A stretch of 64,000 bases of DNA, taken from the NCBI GenBank assembly GCA_006937955.1, contig SSNP01000024.1:1332065-1396064 (forward strand), read 5' to 3'. The notes under the pieces were generated by a model. That model saw only the letters and a list, made by a program, of their open reading frames with translations, was not told the origin of the DNA and made no database searches. This stretch comes from Pachypanchax playfairii. Lineage: Eukaryota; Chordata; Actinopteri; Cyprinodontiformes; Aplocheilidae. This document shows, in pieces, positions 21,964 to 34,445 of the stretch (the stretch's first letter is position 1; every line of letters begins with the position of its first letter). Position numbers and translations under genes: made by a program.

Positions 21964-24900
21964 AGCCTAATTGTGACAGCCATCTTCAGTTGGATAAACT
22001 CTGCAACAACTAGTTAGGAATTCTCGCCACACTAGCATCGTACTGATGGTGTCATAGCCAAGGCACAAGGTCAGAGTAGCCATTTCGTCTCGTCAACCAA
22101 ATCACTTTGATGAACCTTCTACGCGCTGCCCCACTTTTTAACCAGGACTCCAAAATACACTGATCTCACAGTGTTAAATCACTATGACCTTGCTGGAAGT
22201 TCTGTGTATCTTTAAAACTGTCATTGACCTATCAGGCTTTGCAGAGAGATTTCACCAACACCCTTCAAAGACCATCTTTGGGGGGTGGGGGTCTTCCTGT
22301 GTCTGATCAGAACCAGTAGTTTGTGTCTAATCCTGTTTCCATCCTGGTTTTCTGCATCATTCCTCTCACCGCCATTTTCCACTATGCTGCTGCTTTACTT
22401 TAGGGACCATCTTAACCCACCTCTCCTTCACCCTGGTTCTCCCGTGTCTTCATCCTCTTTTCTCCATACTTCTCATCCACCTTGTTTTGTGAGTGAATGT
22501 TTACTTCATGTCAGCCTCATCATCCATTCTGACTGGGCCTCTGCTGGGAGGATTTGCTCTTCTCTTTCACATTTTATTTGTTCCCCTATTTGCTGTTTCC
22601 ATTAAAGATGAAATTGAAATCTCGAGTGTCAACACACACACACACACACAGACACACACATCAGATGAGGTGACTAACAGCACAGATGAGCTGCATTTCG
22701 GTGTGTGAAAGAGCACACACCTTCCCGTCCTACTTTTTTCTACCTACTCCCACCGATGCTTTTTTTTTTTTTTACTTTCTGGCTGTTGCAAGTATGAGAT
22801 GGATCTGTCTTGTTTTTTATCTGCTTCATCAGGGGAACTGACTCTTCCACTTTCTCCATCTTTACTCAATCTGGCACTTTTCAACACATTTTAAAACAAT
22901 CTTACATTCATCTTTCACTTATTTAAGATTTCTCACGTCTTTCCTTGGTTCTTTGAAAGGAAATTTAGCAACCACTTAACACGTGTCTGTGCCTCAAACT
23001 TTAGCTTCCTTCCATCCACGGCGTGACGTGGGGAAACCCTTCAGACAGGCAGCGTTTGGAGCACTGCAGAAGAAAACAAAGGCAATGTTCTGCAGGTTAA
23101 TGAGGCCAGGAAGAAGCTTTGTGTTGCACTTCATCAGTATTCAGCAGATTCAACCCCCCCCCTCTCACTCTTATATTATGCCACTCATTTGGGTCGACCA
23201 ACATTACCGTGTCTATCTGAAAGACACAAACAGAAGATGGGAGAATTCTCAGGCAATTTAATAGAAATACAGTCTCATCAAATGTTCACCTCCTCATTTT
23301 CTCTAATCGTTAGCTCTGTCCTTCATTCTTTTTGTTTCCACAGACGTCTTATTCAGCCTGACCTTTATTGGCTACCTTTATCCCACATGCCTCAGATAAA
23401 GTGTGACCGGTCGTATATAAATGACATTAACATCTCTGATTGCTGCTGCAGGTTATGGGTTTGTCATTAGCTCAGTTCAGCTCCGGCTGGCTTCCAGCGA
23501 AGCAGATCTGAGCTGCAGGTGAGGGCCTCGGAGCACCAAGCAGTCTGTATTCAGGAAAGAAATGAGATGGGGTGGGGGGGCTGTGAGAATCAAACATCTA
23601 AAGGTTTGTTGCATGGAGCTCTTGGCAGTGTGAGGACGGGCACTGTGCCAGCTTATTCCACCTCTCGTACTTCACTCGTCTTTACCTTTTGGACTTGGCC
23701 AAGATATTTAAATCTTTTCTCCTGGTCTCCTTCCACATCTCCTCCTGATGCTCCCTAATTTTTCCTTCATGTTTCCCTGAGTTTCCTCCTGTAAAATAAC
23801 CAGCATCTCTCGTCTCCCTGCCCTTTGCTCCTCGTGTCACTCTCATTACATCTCTGAACATCTTGTTGCTGAAGTTAAATCAGCAGCTTTATTCAGAAGC
23901 TTGTAAGATGAGTTGAACTATATTTGCATTTTTTCTTGTTTTTTTGGTTTTGAGGTTTCTTTTTACCAAAAAATTCTTTTGACTTTTTGCAGTATTTGCA
24001 TGGATTTTTTGCTGCAGCTCTGCAGATAAATGAAGTCAAATTTCTTTATAAAGCACATTTAAAAACACAGTTAAAGATTCATAGCAGCAATAAAACAGGA
24101 TGCAAATATCATAAAATTAAGTTTAAGATCCAGACTAATCAAAATCATGTTATTCCATAAACTCACTCCTTGTGCTGAAACGTATCTACATTTTTTATTA
24201 GTCCAGTTTTTCTTTATTTTAAACATCCCAGTACCTCTTAAACAATATTCACTTTTCTAGTGATCGGGTTTACACCTGCAATGATTTTTTTTGTCTAAAA
24301 CTTACAGATACGAAAGTTCTTTCAGTTTATAATTTTGTTTTTTTTTATATAAACTTTAGGGACAGAGTAGATTCTGTTTTGTGGGAGAGACTGGAAAACT
24401 GATCTGTAGAATCGTTTTGAGTTATTTTGTTTTAAAGGGTCTGTGAATGAATCGTTTGGTTCTGGAGTCAAATTAAATGAGCTCATTTAATTACACAATA
24501 AAAGTTTTTTTTTTTATCATCTTCAGATCCATAAAAATTTGTTATTTTAGAGGTACCTGAAACATTCACAGGAAACTTGCTTCTTCCTCACTATCAAAAT
24601 AAAAGTCTGAACAAATAAAGCTTCTCAAACCGCTTTAAAGGAGCGTCACTACGAACTAAAACAAACAGTTTTCCAACTTCTTCATGTGCTCAGAAAGTTT
24701 TGTTCTGTTAGTTTTTCTCCCTCATCGTTTCCTGGAGTTGAGTTCCCGAGGGAGACAATACCTGTTGCTGCACTCCAGCTCGCTCTGCATGAGTAATGTC
24801 ACATTGTGAAAACACCCTCACAAAAATAGAAGTCTCTCACCTTAAGTACGAGCGTCGCTCTCTGAACTCATCCTGGCCCTTTATAGGATGAGAAAAACCA

Positions 24901-26446
24901 CAACAAAAGTCCTGAAATGTGGTGACCTGTGATAGGACTCGTCAGACTTTCAGAAACGTGTGTTAAACAGCTTGCAGCGCAGGAAAATACAGAAAACTGC
25001 AATTAAAGCACCTCCAAGTGAGAGCAGAAAATGACAAGAAATGGAAAATTCAAATTTAAGTTAGTCCTCTGGTTGTTACACCCGGTGGAAGAAAGATGGC
25101 AGAGAGCCCTGGCTGTATTAAGATGGGCGTATTCGCCTCGTGGTTAATGTCAAATGTGGCTAAGGTACCTGGGTCTCGGAGGGGTTGCCGAGTGAGAGCA
25201 CTGTTGATGTGATTAAAATGTTGGAGAACAGCCAGAGGGTGATGGCTGGCACAGATTCTGCTCTGTCACCTCCTCCTCCTCCATTCAACCTCCATCCCTC
25301 TCCTCTCAGTGCCAGCTGTCAGTTATGTCAGTCAGTGTGCTAATGATGCTCCTACAGAGCTCCAAGCTCACTGATACATCTGTCAGGCCCAAATCTCTGT
25401 TCACTTGTAAATAGACGTCAAATGGTCGGCTTTTAGAATACTGTGGCTTCATACAGGATACAAAAATGTCTTTTATTCATAGATATGAATTATTTATTAA
25501 ATCAGTGCTGGTCGTCAGTGTTACTTTCACTCTGATCTTATATAGGTATGTACTTCCAGTCTGTTTAGAAGTGCCCGATTATGATCTATTAGCAAGGCTT
25601 CTGATTAGGATCATTGAGTCGGATCACGTGACAGGAAGTGAACATGGTTCTGGGTTATCTGACTGAGCTGAAAAGCCTGTATCTCCACTTATAACACACG
25701 ATGTTCACCTCAAACTTTTTATGAAACTTGAGAGTTGAAACTTCTGATATGTTGTAATGGCTGCTGCTCTGAAGGGGAGGGACCAGAGACCAGCAGACCA
25801 GAGATGCTTCAAGATGCTGAGCAAGAGTCAAAGTAAGCAGTGATTAAAACAACAGTAAATAAATATTTCCATGATAGTATTTATTGACGGGCTGCAGCTT
25901 GAGATAATTGCATTTAAGACACCGTCTTCTGATGTTTGGAGTCAAAGAAAAACTGTTGTTTCTATTTATTGCCAGTGACAAGATGTCAGCAGCCTGTTGA
26001 TGCCAGTAATTTGAGCTCTGGTACATCAGTTAAACTGTAAACAGTTTCTCACTGGAACTGCTCAGCAGGTGTTTATCATGAATTAACGGACGCCCTGCAG
26101 CCAATCCGAAGTGTTCACCCAGACAGGAATTAACTGCCTTCATTTGGATGTAAAACTGGGCTCATTGTACAAAATAATGTGCAGTTAAATGTCCAAAAAG
26201 CCAAACCGTCTAAGTCAAAATGAGCAACAAGGACAGGATCCTTGACCCTGAAGGACTCTTCATCTGTTCATGTTCAGTCTCTTTACAAACCAGCAGCTGC
26301 TCTGATTTCTGTATAATTTAATTCCAAAGATCTAGATGTTGTTGTAAACTTTTCATTTTGTCTTCATCAATGGTTTCTTTAAACTTTGGCTTCTTTTTTA
26401 CCAGTTTCCTGTTCAGTTCTTTTACAGTGACAGCATTTTGTTCAGT
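21964..26446. other. Non-coding DNA, simple repeats only
   Basis: No gene was recognised in 4.5 kb. It contains a (CA)n tract at 22630-22660, a 14-base T run at 22760-22773 and CT-rich stretches (22320-22480, 25255-25310). Frames at 22285-22605, 22983-23470 and 23519-23758 are low-complexity or unrecognised. Confidence 0.45.
22630..22660. repeat. (CA)n microsatellite
   Basis: About 15 CA units with one G interruption at 22651. It is a typical vertebrate dinucleotide repeat. Confidence 0.9.
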
Positions 26447-26878
26447 TTAAAGACCCACTCCGATCATCTCCTGAGTTATTTTAAAGTGTTTCAATGGTCT
26501 TTAAATTATGATTATGACGTTTTTACCCAAAATCACAAAACCTGTGCCATTTTCTAGGAAATAGTTTTGGCAGTAGCTCATTAGCAATTCACCTCTGTGC
26601 TGTGGGTGGAACTGTTGGTGCGGAAGATTCACCCCCCCCCTTTGCTGAGAACTCTCTGTTTATGCTAGCTTACAGTTAGCTTCAGCTAGCCGAGTAGGAG
26701 CAAGCAGTCTTTCTTAGATGCATTTTGTGTCTGCTACTTATTAACAGTGATTTCAATACAGAAAAACTCAGAAATGCAATTTTGAGCTTAATTTTCTTAA
26801 GAAATGTCCTCTAGCATCAGAAAAATGCCAAAAGAACATGTTGACAAAACGATGATTTTCATCAGAGTGGGTCTTTAA
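26447..26878 (+). mobile_element. TTAA-flanked MITE, complete (Kolobok-like)
   Basis: The element (26451-26874, 424 bp) begins AGACCCACTCCGATCATC and ends GATTTTCATCAGAGTGGGTCT. The two ends are inverted copies over the first 16 bases with one difference. TTAA flanks both sides (26447-26450 and 26875-26878), the target of Kolobok and piggyBac elements. The termini do not resemble the CCC start of piggyBac, so Kolobok-like is preferred. It contains TTAGCTTCAGCTAG and AAATGCAATTTTGAGCTTAA, shared with copies at 9910-10320, 52382-52597 and 52711-53169. It is non-coding. Confidence 0.85.
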
Positions 26879-29807
26879 TGTTGGAGAAATGAGAGGAGAT
26901 GAGAATAAAAGAAGGAAATCCGTTTTAAAAAATTAGCCACCAAAATTCAAAGAAAAACTTTGAAAGAGCCCCCAAAACCAGGAGAACTTTTAATAAAGAT
27001 CTTTTAACATCATTACAAGGAGAATCTAAAGGCTCAAGACTAAAATGACATGAGAACAGATTAACATGGTGCTTTAAACTTCACTGAACTCATAAAACTC
27101 AAACAAAAAATGATCAAATATTATTAGAATAAATCTTGTGCAGAGGAGCAACAGACAAATGATTCTGTAGAAGAAGATCTGAGATGTTACACAACTTTGA
27201 TCCTCTTCTTCAAACTCCTTCGCCCGGTTTTTCATTTTGCCAGATGTAATTTTCATTTTTCAAAATCATTTGTGTGTTTATAATCCTCGACACGCTGCAA
27301 TTTACACACGTTTATTTCACCGACACTGAAATTTTGATAAAAACGAATTATTTCTGCTACAGACACGCAGTCATGTCAAAGTGTCCGTTTATTTTTACAC
27401 TTTACAGTCAGTTTTGACGGCAGCTGCAGTAAACGCAGAGTTGCACTTTACTGCACAGTGTCCTTGTGGTTCCTTTTATCTGCTGGGATCTGAAAGGTTT
27501 TTTTCTCACTGGTTTTTGTATTTATTTGCCCGCTCTTAGTCTGAAAACCCGTCCTCTCTTTAGGTCTTTACTAAGGTCAGCAGCGTTATTATTTGAATTC
27601 ACCATGGCCAAGTTATTCATTTGACCTTGCCATCTGTCGGTACAGTGCTGTTCTCCTGAGTCTGCCATTTGAGATGCTTGTTATGATTCCGGGGGTTAAA
27701 GGCTGAAATGGATATCCTTTCAGATGTATTTACCCTAACCCCCAAAACCATGAATTCTGTTGCCATGTTAATACATATGTATACAAACCTCTGTGTGTGG
27801 AATGATGAATGGCTGCCAGGTGCTGATTTCACCTCTTGTGAAAGGGTTTTGGCCCTGTTGACAGGAATGGAAAGGGTTAAGTAGCCACTCAGAGTTGTAG
27901 CCTGTGGCTAATATTTATTCCCCAAATCTCCAAAGGCCTGTGTGGATGAGGTCTTAAGCTCAGGCAATGGAGGACATGCAGACGTGGCTTCATCTTCTTC
28001 GTACCAGAGGTGGGACTGAGGAGGAGAGGGGGCGACATGCCTGATTCCTCAGCCTCCACCCTCTCTGAATTTAGGTCTGCTGTCCCGGGGCGGCAGAGCT
28101 AGCTCATGAAGCCGCCCTGTGTGCCTGTCAGCCTCCATCTACATCAAACCTGCCCCCTTGCCCCTCTCCACTTGCCCGATACTCAGAGGTTACACGAGTG
28201 CAGATTTAGTGTATGAATAAATCTGGCCTGAGGTGGTGTCGGAGGTTCATGATTCAGACCTTCATGTAAGCCCTGACTCAAACTCCCTCCACCCCGTATC
28301 CTCCAAAAATCTTGCTTCAGTTCACTGACAAGTCAAGTTGTGCAGAAGTCAGGGAGTGAAGAACAAATAAACAAATAAAAGGAGATGCTGTTACATGCTG
28401 TCACCATTACGCCTGTTCTTAAAAGGTTGGTGGTCTCTGATGTGTTCAGGCTCACATGACTCCCTGTCTCCACTGCTGCTTCAAATCATCAAATAAATGC
28501 AGTTTATAGAACAGGAATGAGAAGAATAACCTCCATCTTCTCTGTTTTACTTCTGTTTACATTAACTTTATTTCTATACCACCAACGCGCAACGTTTTAG
28601 TTCATGAAACCTGTTTCAGTTGCAGTAACCAGACGACAAAAGTTCTAGGACGCTGCAGCTCGGAGACACCGTGCGTGTCAAAGGTCACTTAGCTTAAACG
28701 CTCAAGTTTCATTGTGGAGGATCCATGAAGCTGAAAATCAGGTGATTAGATTTGTGTGGACCATCTCTCCAGAATTTAATTCAACCTATTAGACATGAGG
28801 TTACTTTTGTGTTGATTTGTGAAATAAACCTATAAAAAAAAGCCCTTTTGATAAAAATCTGTGACCCTGCACTAGAAGTTTCTACATCAGCTGTATTCAG
28901 ACTGGCGTAGCATCTATAAATAGTCCGACTAACACAGTCTGATTCTATTTCCTTTGTTTTCCTGTTCTCCCACGCTGGCTGCTGCATTCTCCTGTGGCCA
29001 AACACGGGCTCCCTCCTCGCAAAATTCAATTTGCTGCCTAATTCCAGATCAGAAACGTGGTCAAAGCTCAGTGTTTGTGGAGCGCCACACAAACAAGTGG
29101 GGACGCATTCTCAGCGTGGTTCTCGCGCAAGCTCATTATAGCTTTGGCCTCAAGTAACTGATTTGTCCCTAATTGCTGAGTTGTCCTAATTGACTTCAGC
29201 TAATTTATGGATTAGATTATTTTAACCTTCTTTCCTAATTGAACCATAACTTTCATGTGTTTTTTTTCCTGGCTGGCTGGAGTGTAAGTAATTGGTGCTG
29301 AGTGCAGTCAGCTGAGTGTTTCTGTGTGGAAGTTGATGGTTTTGGCCCATCACACTTGGTTATGTACAGCATCCATAGAGAAAATGAAAACAAGAAGGAG
29401 AAGGAGAAGGAGAAAACAATAGTATTAGCTGAGCAGCGGAAACGGCAGTAGCTTTATTTCTCAGGCTGATGGAGTGTTGTGTTTGACGAGGTGGTCTGTC
29501 ACGCTTGTTGAAGCCTTTATTTTGGTGCTGTATTAGCTTAGTGGCTCTGATGTACTCAGATTTACAAGGTAAGGCTAACACTCACTGTATAACAGTAACT
29601 GTAGCCAACCTCACAATCTGCTTTGTAGTTTTACTATTTTACACATTTTTAACCACAAAGAGCTTTTCATCTTTTTAAAACAACTGGTTTCAGAATCCCT
29701 GAACTCACTGTTGTAGCATGTGGGCGAGCAATTTCAGTAACAAACTGTATAAACAGTTTACAAGTTACTAAAATGATCTTAAACAGGTTTATATTTTAGC
29801 TTGGAAG
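26879..29807. other. Non-coding DNA
   Basis: No gene was recognised. Short frames (27074-27256, 27617-27832, 28781-29092) are unassigned. A purine tract of GGAGAA units lies at 29392-29415. The 27.85-28.35 kb part is GC-richer. The 29150-29260 part holds three CCTAATTG motifs, listed separately. Confidence 0.45.
29168..29241. promoter_or_regulatory. Cluster of three CCTAATTG homeodomain-type sites
   Basis: CCTAATTG occurs at 29168-29175, 29185-29192 and 29234-29241, with TAATTT and GGATTA cores between them. TAATTG is a common homeodomain core and GGATTA fits bicoid/Otx-type proteins. A cluster could mark an enhancer, but AT-rich DNA makes such cores frequent. Confidence 0.22.
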
Positions 29808-30186
29808 GGACAGTTCAGATGTTTTTTGGTGGGTTTCTGATCAAAAGTCGAGTGGATTGAGTGTTTTCTAAACCTTCACATATAACAGCAGAAATTAGGG
29901 GCAGAGTTAGCTATCTGTATCTTTCTATTCAATTTGTAACTTTTCCAGTTCAACAATAATAATTCCACCATAATAACCATTTTGTATGAATTTAACAGCA
30001 ATGCAAAGGTTTGTAAATCAGTGTTAACCTGAACTTCATGGATTTTTACCTTTTAACTGGCTCCTTATGCGTCTAGTCTGAGCTAATCTCTGTTTCTCAA
30101 GTCCTACAAAGACTCGTCTACAACATGAGATAATAATTTTTCCCAACCTTCTCACTGAAACCCTTTTAAAAAGATCGGAATGATCC
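29808..30186. mobile_element. Diverged MITE of the GGGACAGTTCAGAT family
   Basis: The left end GGGACAGTTCAGATGTTTTT and the right end (reverse complement of AAAAAGATCGGAATGATCC, ending about 30185) are degenerate inverted copies. Similar left-end phrases occur at 35521 (AGGAATAGTTCAGATCTTTT, after TTAA) and 30973. It is non-coding and decayed. It abuts the Harbinger-like MITE that starts at 30193. Confidence 0.5.
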
Positions 30187-30189
30187 TTC

Positions 30190-30778
30190 TTATGCCCCAT
30201 TTCCACTAGGGTTGGCCCAATCTGAAACGGCTAGATTCAGACTTTTCTTGGCATGTATCTGTTACCTTTGTTCTGGGACAACCCAACCGCTTTGTTGGAC
30301 TACCTCTGCCTCGGTCCAAACCGACCCAACACGTCAACCTATGGATTGATTAGTCCAGTAAAGCGATGTCAGTCACACGCCTGCATACGTAGTGGTAGCC
30401 ACTGATTGGCGAAGTAGTGTGCAAGTGATGTGATGTCACAAAATGGCATCTGATCAACCTCAAATAAACAGCCTGCAACAATGGGACATTATTACTTGTT
30501 ACGTCATTCAAGATGTCAGCGCTAAAGAATCTCCCAAAAATACTTCAACATCCTCCATTAATGTTTCCCGCTCTTAATGTGCACGTCCCTGTTTGTTTAC
30601 TACTCTTGTGTCGAGACGAATGACATCACAGATCTTTGGCACCACTTGCTAAACTGAGCACGCCCATGCCCTCACCACTTTCACCACACAACAAATCTAC
30701 ATTCCTGAGATGGTAATGGAAACACAACCATCCCGTTCTGGGCTGTGCTGACCCGACCCTATTGGAAAAGGAGCGTAA
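30190..30778. mobile_element. PIF/Harbinger-like MITE
   Basis: The element (30193-30775, 583 bp) starts TGCCCCATTTCCACTAGGG and ends CCCTATTGGAAAAGGAGCG, an inverted pair with several changes. It is flanked by TTA on the left and TAA on the right, consistent with a decayed TWA target duplication. It is the inverted relative of the outer element at 20734-21963 and shows what that copy looked like before it was interrupted. It has no transposase. Confidence 0.82.
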
Positions 30779-33630
30779 CTAAATGTGGTTCTGGTACTGA
30801 TTCTGCTGGTCCAGGTCTGTTTTTATTCATGTTGCATTTAATTCTATCCACCACTTTTATTGTATCACATGAGTTTCTAGTTACTTGGATGAAAAGTTAC
30901 AGTTGAAATTTTGAACACGAAAAAGCCGAGTATGTAGCAGTGTGAGCTTTAGCTAGTTATTAAGTGGACAGTTCAGTCACTTTTTGTATATAAAAATCAC
31001 ACAACATTTTTAATTAGTGATTTGTCATTAAAGGTGTCGAGTTCTTACAGGTTCAATCAAAATTTATTTTTGAGTCTATTTTAGCTTCAGTCTGCTCCAG
31101 ATTGCATTCAGTGTATAATGGTAGTTAAATCTATTCTTATCTAATCAATGTTTTATTCTTCATGTGAAGGTGTGCCGTGGTGAAATAAACAATGCTCAAT
31201 TAAATGATTGTGTCCACCATTACATCAACCGGCTGATCAGCTATAAACATAATCACCACAATTATTTCTTTTGCACCAACAATCCGAACTGGCTTTGTTC
31301 AGCGTTCCTTAAGCTGTTTGTCTTTGAGTTCAAAATAATTACAACGATAACAATCACAAAAAAAGTTCTGGTGAAAAGGAAACCATGATTAAAAAATACA
31401 TTTAATGTATCGAAAAGGGCAAAAATGAATATGCACACATATGCAGTCTAATTTATTTTTTTGTTTCAATGTTTTTATATGAATTCTTACAGTGTGTGAA
31501 CATTACAGTAGCTGGTGTGTCTGAAAGTTGATGACAATGAAATGACGGGTCGAGACATCAGTTGTAAAGTGTTGCATCTCACCGCCGGGCTTTCAGTGTC
31601 TTAAAAGGTGCGACTGCAACGTTCCACCCAACTGCTGCCACACACCCTGAGGAAGAATAGTCAGTAAAAGGAGGAGATACTTGACCAAGAATCTTTTATT
31701 TTAATGACACAGAATTTTGATAACGGGTTAAATTCAGTCTAACATTAGCCTACGTGTTCGGGACTGTAGTCACACTAAACTTATTTTATGCTTTTCAGTC
31801 AATTAGGACATTTTCCAGAATAGATGCATATCAGAATAGAAAGAGAAATATTTTGTACAAATTTACTCTCAAAATTTACAGATAATTTTATAATTGTTAA
31901 AAGAGCAAGTGGCATCAGAATAACTGTCATATAAAACAGACTGCAGTGTTAAAAGTTTATGAAACTGTGTTAATCAGCTTTAGTTTGGTTAAACTAGCTC
32001 AAACTAGCCGTTAGCTCATCAGTCGGGTCAGAACTAATCTGTTTCTCTAAACTGAGTCAGTTCAAAGATCCTTCTCCTGCAGATACATCACCTGTTGAAT
32101 TTCTAGATGAAACTCCACTTCAAAAGAGCCGGACTGTCACAGAAGGACCAGCTCACGGTGCCTAATCCCCGGAGGTCACGGTAAAGGTGCTAATTTTTGG
32201 TGTATGGTTGTGCAGAGCAGGAATGTCTGTTTAAAGACAGTGAGGAGGGCGTGAATGAGACGAAGGGGAAAACAAACATAAAAGTCTCATCTGGATGGAA
32301 AGTATCATAAAATTATTTATGTATCTTTTGTATTACTTCACAAAGTCAGGAAAGTTGCTATAATTAAAGAGTAATATTCATTTTTTCTTGATGTCTTTTA
32401 TTGGAATCAAGACATCATAATGCTGTGTATAAATCAATAGACCAAGTCTACTGAGAGAGTTACCCAGCTCAGAGAGAGAGAGAGAATAAAGAGCTTTTGA
32501 GGGTCTCTCTCCCACTCAGTCTGCTCCACAGCTTCAGACCATCTCTGTCCAGTTTTTAAATATCTCCGGTATGACACAGCCTCCCTCGTGTACTTCCTCC
32601 TCAGTTTATATCCAGTAACACAAAGTGTTTTGGTTTTTTAATAGAAAGTTCCTTCAGTTTGTCTTCGTGCTCTGAAAGGACGCGTTAAAGGACGCCTCGC
32701 CCCACAGTTTCCAAAAACTGAGTCAAAAGTAGAAGCTTTCTGTGTATTTGCAGAACTGGCAGCTCTTTATGTAGCTTTTATTCTTGTGTCTTTGCCAAAG
32801 TATTTTATATTCTGAGTCCGGCTCTGTGTGTGAGGGGGGGGACTAAATCAATTCCAAATTATTGCTCCTCTCAATAACTGATGGCCGAGTCTGTGCAGGA
32901 GAGAAGTGATTAATGATGATACTATGGACAATGTGAGTACGACACACACTGAGACATTATCGGCTGCATGCCTCCAGACACACACACACACACGTACACA
33001 CACGTCTGCAATAACTGGCTGTGATTACTAAAAGAAGACATACATCACACTTTAAAAATGTGTGGTTTTGTGAGTTAGAATAAATTCATCAGTCTGAAAT
33101 TATAGATTATTTCATATCAAGATTCATTGTAACATTTATGATCATATTTTCTACAGCAAGTAGCTTCAATAGATTTTTTTAAGTCTTTTTAAGCACTTAA
33201 TGACAAGATTTTAACTATAAATTGTTTTTTAAACAAATGCAATAATACAAAGATGGTTTTTAACATTTTGCAAGACAAGTTTGAAGGAAAAAATCATGTG
33301 ATCATTATGAAATAAACATATTTACATACACAAAAATCAATATTTAATGCATTTTTCATTCTTGCAGCTAAAGAATTAGCAGTTAGTTCAAACAGTCTTT
33401 TTGTCCTTCATGTACGTGAACCATATTTTAAGATGTTAAGCAGTTCAGAAGTCAAAGTCCCGTGTACGGATGTGGCCTTGCTGTATTGTGCAAATTCCTG
33501 CTTAGGTCAGGACCACAGTGAGGGTTTTTTTATTTTGGTTTTATCGATTTCAAAAAGTTGACATATGCTCATGTAGCATCCCTTTAAATATCTACAGATC
33601 GTATGCAAAAGGATACAGTTACAGTCATTT
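30779..33630. other. Non-coding AT-rich DNA
   Basis: No gene was recognised. A 74-codon frame at 31164-31388 is asparagine/isoleucine-rich and unassigned. Simple repeats include a (GA)n tract at 32471-32485 and (CA)n at 32978-33003. Confidence 0.45.
32978..33003. repeat. (CA)n microsatellite
   Basis: CA units with one GT interruption (CACGTACACA). Simple sequence. Confidence 0.8.
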
Positions 33631-33885
33631 TTAAAGGTGTGATGACATCACTGTTTAAACTGGCGTAAAGCTATTTCATGTAGTAGATATGCCCGCATAT
33701 GTCAACTCACAAAAGAATTTGATTAAAAAACTAACAGGGCGGGGGTGTACGGGCAGGTCAGAATCCTCTTCTCAGCAACACGGTTCCTTTCATTAATGAT
33801 ATGTGGGTCTCCCTGGCTGACTTCGCTCTGATTGGCTACAACCATTGCCCGCAGCAAGCCTTTCTTCTCGGCTCAGTCCAGTAAC

Positions 33886-33963
33886 ATGGCGAGTGGACGT
33901 TTACAACCGTATATGTTCGAGCCTGAAACGTCTTCTGAGGAAGACGGAGGGGTGAACACATAA
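33886..33963 (+). pseudogene. N-terminal exon remnant resembling P2X7-like zinc-binding proteins
   Basis: An ATG opens a 25-codon frame reading MASGRLQPYMFEPETSSEED and then a stop at 33961-33963. The MA-(S/A)-GR-(L/I)-QPY-(M/L)-FEPE start is what I recall from the large group of teleost proteins annotated 'P2X purinoceptor 7-like', whose zinc-binding domain resembles the P2X7 C-terminal domain. A GTGAAC at about 33952 could be a weak splice donor, in which case the stop would be intronic. The downstream cysteine-rich domain is absent. The frame lies about 250 bp inside the left terminus of the Kolobok-type element and points inwards. The family call is from memory of a short motif. Confidence 0.5.
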
Positions 33964-34163
33964 AACTCAACTAATCACATGAGCGAATAAACAGTGCTGT
34001 CAGATGTTATCAATGAAAATAGATTCACAATATGGTATGATAAACCTGTTGCTCACGGACATTGTTGCTAGAGCGGCTATCACATGCTAGCATCATGAAC
34101 TCTTCAGACCACGAACAAACGTTTATCAGGCAAGGCAGCATTTTATTAAATAAATAAACTTAC

Positions 34164-34445
34164 GGGTATTGACGATGTGGTCGCCTCCTTCAGGGTTGGT
34201 AAAGAATTTTTAATTAAAATCAGTTTCTTTGACAATCCCAACTTGAATTCACCCAAGTTATGGAAGCAGTCCTCCGTGAAGTGAGCTGAACATATTTTCT
34301 AATTGAGGTTATAACTGCGTGGCACTTCTCCATAAATGAACTTCAGCCACTCTTCTCTAGTTTTTTCATCCTTCGGGAGTGAGTGGAAACTTCCAGCATG
34401 GGTTGAGCATCCTTGGACACAACAGGTCCCCGTTTGCGTAGCCAT
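34164..34445 (-). pseudogene. THAP-domain first exon of a Kolobok transposase, with one in-frame stop
   Basis: On the minus strand an ATG (34445-34443) starts a frame with the THAP C2CH zinc-finger pattern: C9 and C13 in CCVQGC, W33 in a REEWLKFI block, and C52-x2-H55 in ICSAHFTEDCF. It continues to LPTLKE at the end of the domain. Codon 49 (34301-34299) is TAG between the conserved tryptophan and the C-x2-H pair; otherwise the frame is open. It ends at 34164 directly before a perfect donor GTAAGT (34163-34158), so the exon structure is preserved. THAP domains bind DNA, and Kolobok transposases start with one, recognising the element's ends. The catalytic exons are missing. This exon lies about 320 bp from the right terminus. 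Confidence 0.85.
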
